DNA of 5,643 nucleotides. Source: Deltaproteobacteria bacterium. GTDB lineage: Bacteria; Desulfobacterota; Binatia; UBA9968. The notes beneath the pieces were generated by a model that saw only the letters and a list, made by a program, of their open reading frames with translations, did no database searches and was not told the origin of the DNA. This document shows, piece after piece, positions 1 through 5,643 of this stretch; the stretch's first letter is position 1; the number at the start of each line of letters is the position of its first letter. The position numbers were made by a program, and so were the translations under genes. The stretch is taken from NCBI GenBank assembly GCA_016183145.1, contig JACPFE010000177.1:1-5643 (forward strand), in the 5' to 3' direction.

Positions 1-30
1 CCCGTCGAGGGAGGGGAGACTTCTTAGGTT

Positions 31-106
31 CCCTCTCCCCCCGTGGAGTAGCTACTCGATTGGGTCTACAGTCTCAACCGTGGTAAATACTCCACGGGGG
101 AGAGGG
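31..106. repeat. Long inverted repeat, MITE/REP-like, downstream of ndk
   Basis: The left arm at 31-50 and the right arm at 88-106 are reverse complements over 19 bases. The only flaw is one extra C in the left arm's C-run. A 37-nt loop separates them. The left arm runs into a perfect 12-bp palindrome, GAGTAGCTACTC (46-57). The right arm continues into a purine-rich GAGGGCCAGGGTGAGGGG (102-119), a type of sequence common in dispersed intergenic repeats. There is no T-run beyond the hairpin on the minus strand, so it is not a classical terminator, although the stem could stabilise the 3' end of the ndk message. The rest of the 1-183 noncoding stretch shows nothing recognisable. The inverted repeat is certain; its class is inferred. 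Confidence 0.75.
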
Positions 107-183
107 CCAGGGTGAGGGGTATGTAAACTTATGTATAACCGCTACTATAGCTCCGCAGCGACAGGCAAACGCCGATCGCGCGC

Positions 184-603
184 CTAAAAGATCTCGTCGG
201 GCCGGAAGAAGAAAGCGATCTCGCTCGCCGCGGTCTCCGGTCCGTCGGAGCCATGGACGGCGTTTTGCTCGACATCCTTGCCTAAATCCTTTCGGATCGT
301 CCCCGGCGCCGCCTTCGCGGGATCGGTGGCGCCCATGATCTCGCGGTTTTTCATGATCGCATTCTCGCCTTCGAGCACCGACACGAAGATCGGCCCCGAA
401 GACATATAAGCGCATAGGCCCGCGAAAAACGGCCGCTCCTTGTGCACCGCGTAAAACGCCTGGGCGCGTTCCGGCGTTAACCGGAGTAATTTTCCCGCGA
501 CAATCTTTAAGCCCGCGGTTTCGAAACGGCGCAAGATCTCACCGATCAGGTTTCGTCCCACGGCATCCGGTTTGACGATCGACAGCGTTCTCTCGACACT
601 CAT
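184..603 (-). CDS. ndk: Nucleoside diphosphate kinase
   Basis: This cytosolic enzyme transfers the gamma-phosphate of an NTP (usually ATP) to any NDP through a phosphohistidine intermediate. At 139 aa it is the normal length for a bacterial Ndk. Visible family features are the N-terminal TLSIVKPDAV with Lys11, Tyr51, Arg87 in the NREIMGATDP segment, Thr93, Arg104, Asn114 and the active-site His117 in NAVHGSD. The usual HGSDS reads HGSDG here, so the Ser after Asp120 is Gly121. The ATG overlaps the sucD stop in an ATGA, and an AGGAGG lies 13 nt upstream inside sucD, which points to translational coupling. Pairing with succinyl-CoA synthetase makes sense because Ndk can redistribute the ATP or GTP that enzyme makes. 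It is the last gene of the apparent operon. The identity is secure. Confidence 0.97.
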   Translation of the reverse strand: MSVERTLSIVKPDAVGRNLIGEILRRFETAGLKIVAGKLLRLTPERAQAFYAVHKERPFFAGLCAYMSSGPIFVSVLEGENAIMKNREIMGATDPAKAAPGTIRKDLGKDVEQNAVHGSDGPETAASEIAFFFRPDEIF

Positions 604-1475
604 GAGTTAGCCAAAGCCTCCTGCATGGTTTGGCCGATCAAGGCGGGCGAAGGCGCCATGCGTATGCCGGCCATTTTCATTGCTACGATTTTTTCTTTTG
701 CGGTTCCCTTGCCGCCGGATATGATCGCGCCGGCGTGGCCCATGCGCTTGCCGGGCGGCGCGGTCTGCCCGGCGATGAATCCGGCGACGGGCTTTTTCAT
801 GTTGGCCTTGATCCACGCCGCCGCCTCTTCTTCGGCGCTACCGCCGATCTCGCCGATCATGACCACCGCCGCCGTGCCCGGATCGCCATTGAACAGCTCG
901 AGCACATCGATAAACTCCAGACCATGAACCGGATCGCCGCCGATGCCGACGCAGGTCGACTGGCCCATGCCCAAGCGGCTGAGTTGGTCCACCGCCTCGT
1001 AGGTCAGGGTTCCGCTGCGCGACACCACGCCAATGTTTCCCTGCCGGTGAATATGTCCCGGCATGATACCGATCTTACACTCGTCGGGAGTAATCACGCC
1101 GGGGCAATTGGGTCCCAAAAGCTTAGAGTTCCGGCCCTCCAAATAGCGCTTCACGCGCACCATGTCGCGCACCGGCACGCCGTCGGTGATGCAAACGATC
1201 AGCGGGATGCCCGCGTCCGCTGCTTCCAGGATGGCGTCGGCGGCGGAAGGCGGCCGAACATAAATCACACTGGCGTTTGCGCCGGTCTCGGCCACCGCCC
1301 GTGAGACGGTATCGAAGACCGGGATACCTTCATAGCTGGTGCCGCCCTTGCCCGGCGTCACCCCGGCAACCATCTGCGTCCCATACTCTTTGCAGGCCGT
1401 GGTGTGGAACCGGCCGGTGGCGCCGGTGATTCCTTGAGTCAGGACGCGCGTGTTCTTGTCGACTAGAATAGCCAC
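600..1475 (-). CDS. sucD: Succinyl-CoA synthetase (ADP/GDP-forming), alpha subunit
   Basis: The alpha subunit of succinyl-CoA synthetase carries the CoA site and the phosphohistidine, and with SucC interconverts succinyl-CoA + NDP + Pi and succinate + CoA + NTP in the TCA cycle. The protein is 291 aa, the normal size. It begins with the CoA-binding Rossmann-like domain (TGATGRFHT, residues 18-25), followed by GPNCPGVI (121-128), SRSGTLTYE (152-160), GIGGDP (177-182), the GEIGG turn with Glu209, and GHAGAI holding the phosphorylated His247. The start codon is GTG. Only a weak ribosome-binding site (TGGG) precedes it, and a long heptamer hairpin ends about 11 nt upstream. The stop overlaps the ndk ATG by 4 nt. 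Unlike the usual tight sucC-sucD junction, there are 72 nt between the two subunit genes here. Confidence 0.97.
   Translation of the reverse strand: MAILVDKNTRVLTQGITGATGRFHTTACKEYGTQMVAGVTPGKGGTSYEGIPVFDTVSRAVAETGANASVIYVRPPSAADAILEAADAGIPLIVCITDGVPVRDMVRVKRYLEGRNSKLLGPNCPGVITPDECKIGIMPGHIHRQGNIGVVSRSGTLTYEAVDQLSRLGMGQSTCVGIGGDPVHGLEFIDVLELFNGDPGTAAVVMIGEIGGSAEEEAAAWIKANMKKPVAGFIAGQTAPPGKRMGHAGAIISGGKGTAKEKIVAMKMAGIRMAPSPALIGQTMQEALANS
617..622 (-). promoter_or_regulatory. Ribosome-binding site for ndk inside sucD
   Basis: The minus strand reads AGGAGG 13 nt before the ndk ATG, within the last codons of sucD. The spacing is longer than ideal. With the ATGA overlap, start-stop re-initiation may contribute as much as direct binding. 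Confidence 0.5.
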
Positions 1476-1489
1476 TTTTGCCCAGCGAA

Positions 1490-1545
1490 GATCGAGGATG
1501 GAGGATGGAAGATCGCGATCCTCAATCCTCGATCCTCGATCCTCT
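1490..1545. repeat. Inverted heptamer array (8 x 7 bp) in the sucC-sucD spacer
   Basis: The spacer is almost entirely 7-bp units. On the plus strand there are four of the form GATSGAG-like (1490-1517) and then four ATCCTCN (1518-1545). The two halves are complementary. GATCGAGGAT (1490-1499) pairs with ATCCTCGATC (1532-1541), and pairing continues inward to a tiny GC loop at 1515-1516, with three mismatches (1500/1531, 1507/1524, 1510/1521). Transcribed on the minus strand this gives a hairpin of about 25 bp. It begins 2 nt after the sucC stop codon and ends about 14 nt before the sucD GTG. It has no T-run, so it is unlikely to terminate transcription. It resembles the short tandemly repeated repetitive (STRR) heptamers known from cyanobacteria. 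A role in mRNA stability or in sucD translation is inferred. Confidence 0.85.
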
Positions 1546-1547
1546 CT

Positions 1548-2711
<1,164 letters not shown>

Positions 2712-2718
2712 ATTTTCA

Positions 2719-2768
2719 CGGTCCGATAGACCGAGACCCTAAGACTAAACTATAAGCCTCAGGGTCTC
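2719..2768 (-). promoter_or_regulatory. Two stem-loops in the mdh-sucC spacer
   Basis: On the minus-strand transcript GAGACCCUGAG (2768-2758) pairs with CUUAGGGUCUC (2743-2733). This is an 11-bp stem with one G-U pair and a 14-nt loop. It is followed by a second small stem, CGGTC/GACCG, with a 5-nt loop (2719-2733) that shares base 2733 with the first. The second stem ends 7 nt before the sucC ATG, where a ribosome-binding site would be expected and none is clear. No T-run follows, so this is not a terminator. A weak promoter-like pair overlaps the first stem: TTGAGA (2770-2765), 17 nt, TAGTCT (2747-2742). The stems are directly visible. Whether they process the message or limit sucC translation is inference. 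Confidence 0.5.
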
Positions 2769-2791
2769 AATAGATTTTCCGCGCCAGTGAA

Positions 2792-3736
2792 TCAGGAGAC
2801 GCCCAGAATGCGGTTCATCGCCTGGACGATATCTTTGACGTGATTGAGGGACTCGTCGAAGGCTTTTTTGTCGGCGGCGTTGAGATTGATGTCGATGACT
2901 TTCTCGACGCCCCCCGCGCCGATGATGACCGGCACGCAGAAATAGTAACCGTTGACCCCGTACTCCCCCTCCAGCAAAGCCGCGCAGGGGAGAATCTCCT
3001 TCTTGTCGAAGAAGTAGGCTTCTGTCATGCGAATCGCCGCCGAGGCCGGAGAAAAATAGGCCGACCCAGTCTTCAACAAGGCGACCACTTCGCCGCCGGC
3101 GTTGCGTACCCGCTTTTCGATCTCGGCGAGCCGTTGCGGCGATATCAGTTTTTCCACCGGCACACCGCCCACCAGGCACGTGCTTCTAACCGGCACCATG
3201 TCGTCGCCATGCCCGCCTAGCACCATGGCCGCCACGCTATTGACGGAAACGTTCAGCTCTTTGGCGATGAAAGAACGATAACGCGAAGAGTCTAAGATGC
3301 CAGACTGACCAACCACCCGGTTCCTGGAAAAGCCGGTGACCCGGTGCGTCAGCGTTACCATGGCGTCCAGCGGATTGGTCACAACGATGACGAAGCTGTT
3401 CGGCGCGTGTTTTTTGATGTTCTCCGCGACCGAACTAATGATCTTCGCGTTGGTCCCGACCAGGTCGTCGCGGCTCATGCCCGGCTTGCGCGCGATGCCG
3501 GCGGTCACGATGCAGACGTCGGCGCCCTCGATATCTTCGTATTTGTTGGTGCCGATAACGTTGCCGTCAAACCCTTCCACCGGTCCGGCATGCGAGAGGT
3601 CGAGCGCCTTGCCCTGCGGCAAGCCTTCGATCACGTCGAACAAAACCACGTCGCCCAGCCCCTTCAGCAAACAAAGGTGCGCCATGCTGCCGCCGATGTT
3701 GCCCGCGCCGATCAGCGCAATCTTCTTTCGTGCCAT
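2792..3736 (-). CDS. mdh: Malate dehydrogenase (NAD, LDH-like type)
   Basis: Oxidises malate to oxaloacetate with NAD in the TCA cycle. The 314-aa protein belongs to the LDH/MDH family, LDH-like MDH branch. Residues 8-16 carry the NAD-binding IGAGNIGGS, and Asp34 (LFD) should hold the adenosine ribose. The specificity loop ARKPGMSRDDL places Arg83 and Arg89 for the dicarboxylate, which marks it as malate rather than lactate dehydrogenase. Asn121 (VTNPLD), Asp149 and Arg152 (SGILDSSRYR) and the catalytic His176 (GGHGDD) complete the active site. The start at 3736 is chosen because MARKKIALIGAG begins the conserved fold and AGAGGGA lies 3 nt upstream. An in-frame GTG at 3787 would add 17 residues partly encoded by a tandem repeat and is unlikely. 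It sits 76 nt after icd. Confidence 0.96.
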   Translation of the reverse strand: MARKKIALIGAGNIGGSMAHLCLLKGLGDVVLFDVIEGLPQGKALDLSHAGPVEGFDGNVIGTNKYEDIEGADVCIVTAGIARKPGMSRDDLVGTNAKIISSVAENIKKHAPNSFVIVVTNPLDAMVTLTHRVTGFSRNRVVGQSGILDSSRYRSFIAKELNVSVNSVAAMVLGGHGDDMVPVRSTCLVGGVPVEKLISPQRLAEIEKRVRNAGGEVVALLKTGSAYFSPASAAIRMTEAYFFDKKEILPCAALLEGEYGVNGYYFCVPVIIGAGGVEKVIDINLNAADKKAFDESLNHVKDIVQAMNRILGVS

Positions 3737-3739
3737 AAT

Positions 3740-3746
3740 TCCCTCT
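3740..3746 (-). promoter_or_regulatory. Ribosome-binding site for mdh
   Basis: The minus strand reads AGAGGGA, then ATT, then the ATG at 3736. It decides the mdh start in favour of 3736 over the upstream in-frame GTG at 3787. Confidence 0.65.
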
Positions 3747-3779
3747 ACTCGACTTGAATCAAAGTTCTCTCCGAAACCC

Positions 3780-3807
3780 CTCAGCACTCAGCACTCGGTA
3801 CTCAGCA
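3780..3807. repeat. Heptamer tandem repeat (4 x 7 bp) in the icd-mdh spacer
   Basis: Four adjacent units of the plus-strand heptamer CTCAGCA lie at 3780-3786, 3787-3793, 3794-3800 (variant CTCGGTA) and 3801-3807, and a partial unit CTT follows. The array ends 5 nt before the icd stop codon (on its downstream side). The period matches the array in the sucC-sucD spacer but the unit sequence differs, and this one is not an inverted repeat. It has the look of cyanobacterial-type STRR heptamers. No function can be read from it. Confidence 0.85.
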
Positions 3808-3812
3808 CTTCT

Positions 3813-5219
3813 TTACATATTCGCGATAATCGCGTCGCCAAAACCGGAACAACTGACCAGCTTAGCCCCAGGCATGAGCCGCTCGAAATCGTAGGTGACG
3901 GTCTTATTATTGACAGCGCCTTCGATACCTTTAATGATGAGATCCGCGGCCTCGGACCAGCCCATATAGCGGAGCATCATCTCGCCGGAAAGAATAACCG
4001 AGCCTGGGTTGACCTTATCGAGATCCGCGTATTTCGGCGCGGTGCCGTGGGTCGCTTCGAAGACGGCGTGGCCGCTGTCGTAATTGATGTTGGCGCCCGG
4101 CGCGATGCCGATACCGCCGACCTGCGCCGCCAGCGCGTCGGACAGGTAATCGCCGTTCAAATTCATCGTCGCGATGACGTCGTAGTCCCTCGGCCGAATG
4201 AGTGAGAACTGAAAAGTTACGTCAGCGATCGAATCTTTTATCAGCAGTTTTTTCTTCCACTTGCCGTCACCGTGGGTCGGCCACAGTTTGAGCGCCTCTT
4301 CGACTTCCTTTTTGATGTCATTTTGCTGGTCCGGCGACATCATGTCGAAGCCGGGGTCGATCGCCTTGGCGTTATCCTCCACGCTCAGGTTGGGGTTCTG
4401 CTCCTTGTTGCCCAGGATCCATGACTCGCGCTCGCTGACCGTCTCGTTGCGAAACTCGCGCTTGGCCAGGGCGTAGCCCCAATCCTTGAACGCGCCCTCG
4501 GTGTACTTCATGATGTTGCCTTTGTGCACCAGATTGACGTTTTTGCGCTTGTTCGCGAGCGACCATTTGATCGCCGCGCGCACCAATCGCTCCGTGCCTT
4601 CGACGGAAACCGGCTTCAGCGCGATCCCCGCGGTATCGGGGAAGCGGATCTTGGCATACTCTTTGGGGAAATTTTCTTTGAGAAAGGACTTAAACTTCTT
4701 ATTCTCTTCCGTCCCGTTGATGAACTCGATGCCCGTATAAATATCTTCGGTATTCTCTCGAAAAATCACCATGTCCACGTATTCCGGATGCTTGACCGGA
4801 GAAGGCACGCCGTTGAAATAACGCACAGGGCGCAGGCAAACGTAGAGATCCAACAATATCCGGAGCGATACATTTAACGAGCGAAAACCACCGCCGATCG
4901 GGGTCGTGAGCGGACCCTTGATGCCTACGAGGAACTCGGTAAACGCTTGAACGGTTTCGTCCGGCAGCCAATTCTTGAACATCTTGAATGACTTCTCGCC
5001 GGCGTAGATTTCCATCCAGTGGATTTTCTTTTTGCCCTTGTAGGCCTTCTCCACCGCCGCGTCGAAAACCCGCGCCGAGGCGCGCCAGATATCGCGGCCC
5101 GTGCCGTCGCCTTCGATGAAAGGGATAATCGGATTGTCCGGCACCTGGAGTTGCTGATTCGCTCCCATCGTAATCTTCGCGCCGTCCTTCGGGACCTTCA
5201 CGATCTTATATTCTGCCAT
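3813..5219 (-). CDS. icd: Isocitrate dehydrogenase (NADP), long form
   Basis: Oxidatively decarboxylates isocitrate to 2-oxoglutarate, making NADPH. The substrate site is intact: Ser114, Asn116 and Arg120 in GGGFRSLNVSLR, Arg130, Arg154 and Tyr161 in FRENTEDIYTG, and Lys233 in VHKGNIMKYTEG. The metal ligands Asp333, Asp357 and Asp361 are present. NADP-selecting residues equivalent to those of E. coli Icd are Lys396-Tyr397 (HGTAPKY) and Tyr443 and Arg447 (VTYDFER). At 468 aa it is about 50 longer than the 416-aa E. coli enzyme. Most of the excess is a charged insertion of about 47 residues between GYALAKREF (about 256) and KLLIKDSIADV (about 324), as in long cyanobacterial-type enzymes. Ser114 is the position phosphorylated by AceK in E. 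coli; no aceK is in the window. The ATG has a strong GAGGAGG two bases upstream. It is the first gene of the apparent operon. Confidence 0.96.
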   Translation of the reverse strand: MAEYKIVKVPKDGAKITMGANQQLQVPDNPIIPFIEGDGTGRDIWRASARVFDAAVEKAYKGKKKIHWMEIYAGEKSFKMFKNWLPDETVQAFTEFLVGIKGPLTTPIGGGFRSLNVSLRILLDLYVCLRPVRYFNGVPSPVKHPEYVDMVIFRENTEDIYTGIEFINGTEENKKFKSFLKENFPKEYAKIRFPDTAGIALKPVSVEGTERLVRAAIKWSLANKRKNVNLVHKGNIMKYTEGAFKDWGYALAKREFRNETVSERESWILGNKEQNPNLSVEDNAKAIDPGFDMMSPDQQNDIKKEVEEALKLWPTHGDGKWKKKLLIKDSIADVTFQFSLIRPRDYDVIATMNLNGDYLSDALAAQVGGIGIAPGANINYDSGHAVFEATHGTAPKYADLDKVNPGSVILSGEMMLRYMGWSEAADLIIKGIEGAVNNKTVTYDFERLMPGAKLVSCSGFGDAIIANM

Positions 5220-5221
5220 AG

Positions 5222-5228
5222 CCTCCTC
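5222..5228 (-). promoter_or_regulatory. Ribosome-binding site for icd
   Basis: The minus strand reads GAGGAGG, then CT, then ATG. This is the strongest Shine-Dalgarno sequence in the window. Its 3' end is unusually close to the start, though its first four bases (GAGG) sit 5 nt upstream of the ATG. It lies 6 nt after the T-run of the leader hairpin. Confidence 0.8.
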
Positions 5229-5234
5229 GCGTGC

Positions 5235-5279
5235 AAAAAAAGCCTAAGGGCCATGTCGCTTTCTCTCAATCCCTTAGGC
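5235..5279 (-). terminator. Terminator-like hairpin in the icd leader (candidate attenuator)
   Basis: GCCTAAGGG (5242-5250) and CCCTTAGGC (5271-5279) form a perfect 9-bp stem with a 20-nt loop. On the minus strand the stem is followed at once by seven T residues (5241-5235), the form of a rho-independent terminator. On the plus strand CG and then five T follow, so it is formally bidirectional, but there is no plus-strand gene to end. The T-run stops 15 nt before the icd ATG, too near for a promoter to fit between. Transcripts of icd that begin upstream must therefore pass through it. No known riboswitch is recognised in the short leader. The structure is clear; regulation by attenuation is inferred. 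Confidence 0.75.
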
Positions 5280-5310
5280 CGTTTTTGGAAAATAAATTTT
5301 AACTTAAGAA

Positions 5311-5339
5311 TGTCTAGCGGATTAGTCCCACTGAGTCAA
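5311..5339 (-). promoter_or_regulatory. Candidate sigma70-type promoter for the icd operon
   Basis: On the minus strand TTGACT (5339-5334), a 17-nt spacer and TAGACA (5316-5311) form a plausible -35/-10 pair. The -35 is good and the -10 only fair. A start near 5304 would give a leader of about 85 nt that includes the terminator-like hairpin. An alternative -10, TAAAAT (5301-5296), lacks a good -35. Confidence 0.4.
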
Positions 5340-5355
5340 GGTGCCTAAACTAATC
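5320..5355. promoter_or_regulatory. Inverted repeat around the candidate -35 (possible operator)
   Basis: GATTAGT (5320-5326) and ACTAATC (5349-5355) are perfect 7-bp inverted copies separated by 22 nt, and the candidate -35 lies between them. The position would suit a dimeric regulator, but a 7-bp dyad at this distance can occur by chance and no known operator is recognised. Confidence 0.3.
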
Positions 5356-5424
5356 GCTTTTCTCCTGCACCGGCCACTTTGCCAGACAACGCTTATCGAA
5401 CTTTCTCGGATTCGGATATTCCTC

Positions 5425-5489
5425 GCGCCAAGCATGTCCTGAGCCTGGTCGAAGGAGCGCCAAGCATGCCCTGAGCGACGTCGACGGGA
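5425..5489. repeat. Two tandem copies of a 32-bp REP-like unit
   Basis: GCGCCAAGCATG occurs at 5425-5436 and again at 5457-5468, exactly 32 bp apart. Each copy is followed by a diverged CCTGAGC...GTCGA(A/C)GG core (5438-5455 and 5470-5488). This core resembles a dispersed intergenic repeat seen in many bacterial genomes. A decayed third piece, CGCTAAGCGACAGG, may start at 5490. It carries no coding signal. Confidence 0.75.
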
Positions 5490-5497
5490 CGCTAAGC

Positions 5498-5530
5498 GAC
5501 AGGCCCAAGGCCTGTCATCCCGAAATGACA
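5498..5530. repeat. Two overlapping small palindromes
   Basis: GACAGGCC and GGCCTGTC form a perfect 8-bp stem with a CAA loop (5498-5516). TGTCAT and ATGACA form a perfect 6-bp stem with a CCCGAA loop (5513-5530). They share bases 5513-5516, so only one can form at a time. Lying next to the 32-bp units, they are probably part of the same REP-like cluster. There is no T-run. Confidence 0.6.
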
Positions 5531-5537
5531 ATGTTCC

Positions 5538-5553
5538 CCTTTGCGCCTTTGCG
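5538..5553. repeat. Doubled 8-mer CCTTTGCG
   Basis: Two identical, adjacent 8-bp units on the plus strand (CGCAAAGG twice on the minus strand). Only two copies are present, so the significance is low. It closes the repeat cluster upstream of the icd promoter. Confidence 0.5.
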
Positions 5554-5643
5554 GGAGATATTCCGAGACCGACCGGTTCCGCCTCTTTTGGCTAGTTTAG
5601 AACGAGAAAACTACCAGCGATCTCAGAAGACCCTTTACTGAAG

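Larger units (their letters stand above)
5220..5643. other. Noncoding region upstream of icd
   Basis: This 424-nt stretch holds no credible gene. The only long open frame, on the minus strand at 5322-5531, is arginine-rich, lacks any family motif and runs through repeat units. From icd outward the region contains the ribosome-binding site, a terminator-like hairpin, a candidate promoter inside an inverted repeat, two tandem 32-bp units, two small palindromes and a doubled 8-mer. The last 90 bases (5554-5643) show only a weak AT-rich inverted repeat, TAGTTT/AAACTA (5593-5613). No neighbouring gene reaches the window edge recognisably. Confidence 0.7.

Noticed and set aside
630..1304. Long plus-strand open frame opposite sucD
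   Set aside because: Antisense shadow of a well-conserved gene in GC-rich DNA. The His- and Arg-rich product has no recognisable domain.
1490..1545. Rho-independent terminator between sucC and sucD
   Set aside because: The hairpin is long but no T-run follows on the minus strand, and termination here would separate two obligate partner subunits.
3737..3787. N-terminal extension of mdh from a GTG at 3787
   Set aside because: The extra 17 residues come partly from heptamer-repeat DNA, the conserved fold begins at MARKKIALIG, and a ribosome-binding site fits the ATG at 3736.
3336..4205. Plus-strand open frame of 289 codons spanning mdh and icd
   Set aside because: It crosses the ends of two confident minus-strand genes and their spacer, and its composition is that of an antisense frame.
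5281..5290. Plus-strand use of the leader hairpin as a terminator
   Set aside because: The T-run on this strand is interrupted and no plus-strand gene precedes it. Symmetry from the A-run explains the resemblance.
5425..5489. CRISPR array
   Set aside because: Only two directly adjacent imperfect 32-bp units with no unique spacers between them.
5322..5531. Minus-strand open frame of 69 codons upstream of icd
   Set aside because: Arginine-rich low-complexity product without family motifs. It runs through the 32-bp tandem units and overlaps the promoter-like region.
5570..5643. tRNA or other structured RNA gene near the right edge
   Set aside because: A GGTTCC-like stretch drew attention, but no cloverleaf, acceptor pairing or TTCRA loop can be assembled.

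Overview
The window is a compact block of central-carbon genes, all on the minus strand. Read in the direction of transcription (right to left) the order is icd (NADP-type isocitrate dehydrogenase), mdh (LDH-like malate dehydrogenase), sucC and sucD (beta and alpha subunits of succinyl-CoA synthetase), then ndk (nucleoside diphosphate kinase). Every gene is full length with its catalytic residues intact. There are no tRNA or rRNA genes, no CRISPR array, no transposase, and no credible plus-strand gene.

The genes look like one operon. Spacers are 76 nt (icd-mdh), 80 nt (mdh-sucC) and 72 nt (sucC-sucD), and sucD and ndk overlap by 4 nt (ATGA). Three enzymes cover the isocitrate-to-2-oxoglutarate, succinyl-CoA-to-succinate and malate-to-oxaloacetate steps of the TCA cycle. 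Ndk exchanges the NTP made by succinyl-CoA synthetase with other nucleotides. Genes for 2-oxoglutarate dehydrogenase, succinate dehydrogenase and fumarase are not in the window.

The enzymes are ordinary; the unusual part is the noncoding DNA. A terminator-like hairpin with a 7-T run sits directly in front of the icd ribosome-binding site, downstream of a plausible sigma70-type promoter, which suggests an attenuated leader for the operon. Two of the three inner spacers carry different 7-bp tandem repeats. One of these is an array of eight heptamers that folds back on itself as a long hairpin just before the sucD start. The third spacer, mdh-sucC, holds two stem-loops and no clear ribosome-binding site. 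Both ends of the window hold dispersed-repeat DNA: a 19-20 bp inverted repeat at 31-106, and tandem and palindromic REP-like units at 5425-5553.

The organism is a bacterium of moderately high GC (an impression by eye, not computed). The gene set and order, the long cyanobacterial-like Icd and the repeat-rich spacers would fit an uncultured Deltaproteobacteria/Desulfobacterota- or Binatota-like lineage. This placement is a low-confidence inference.
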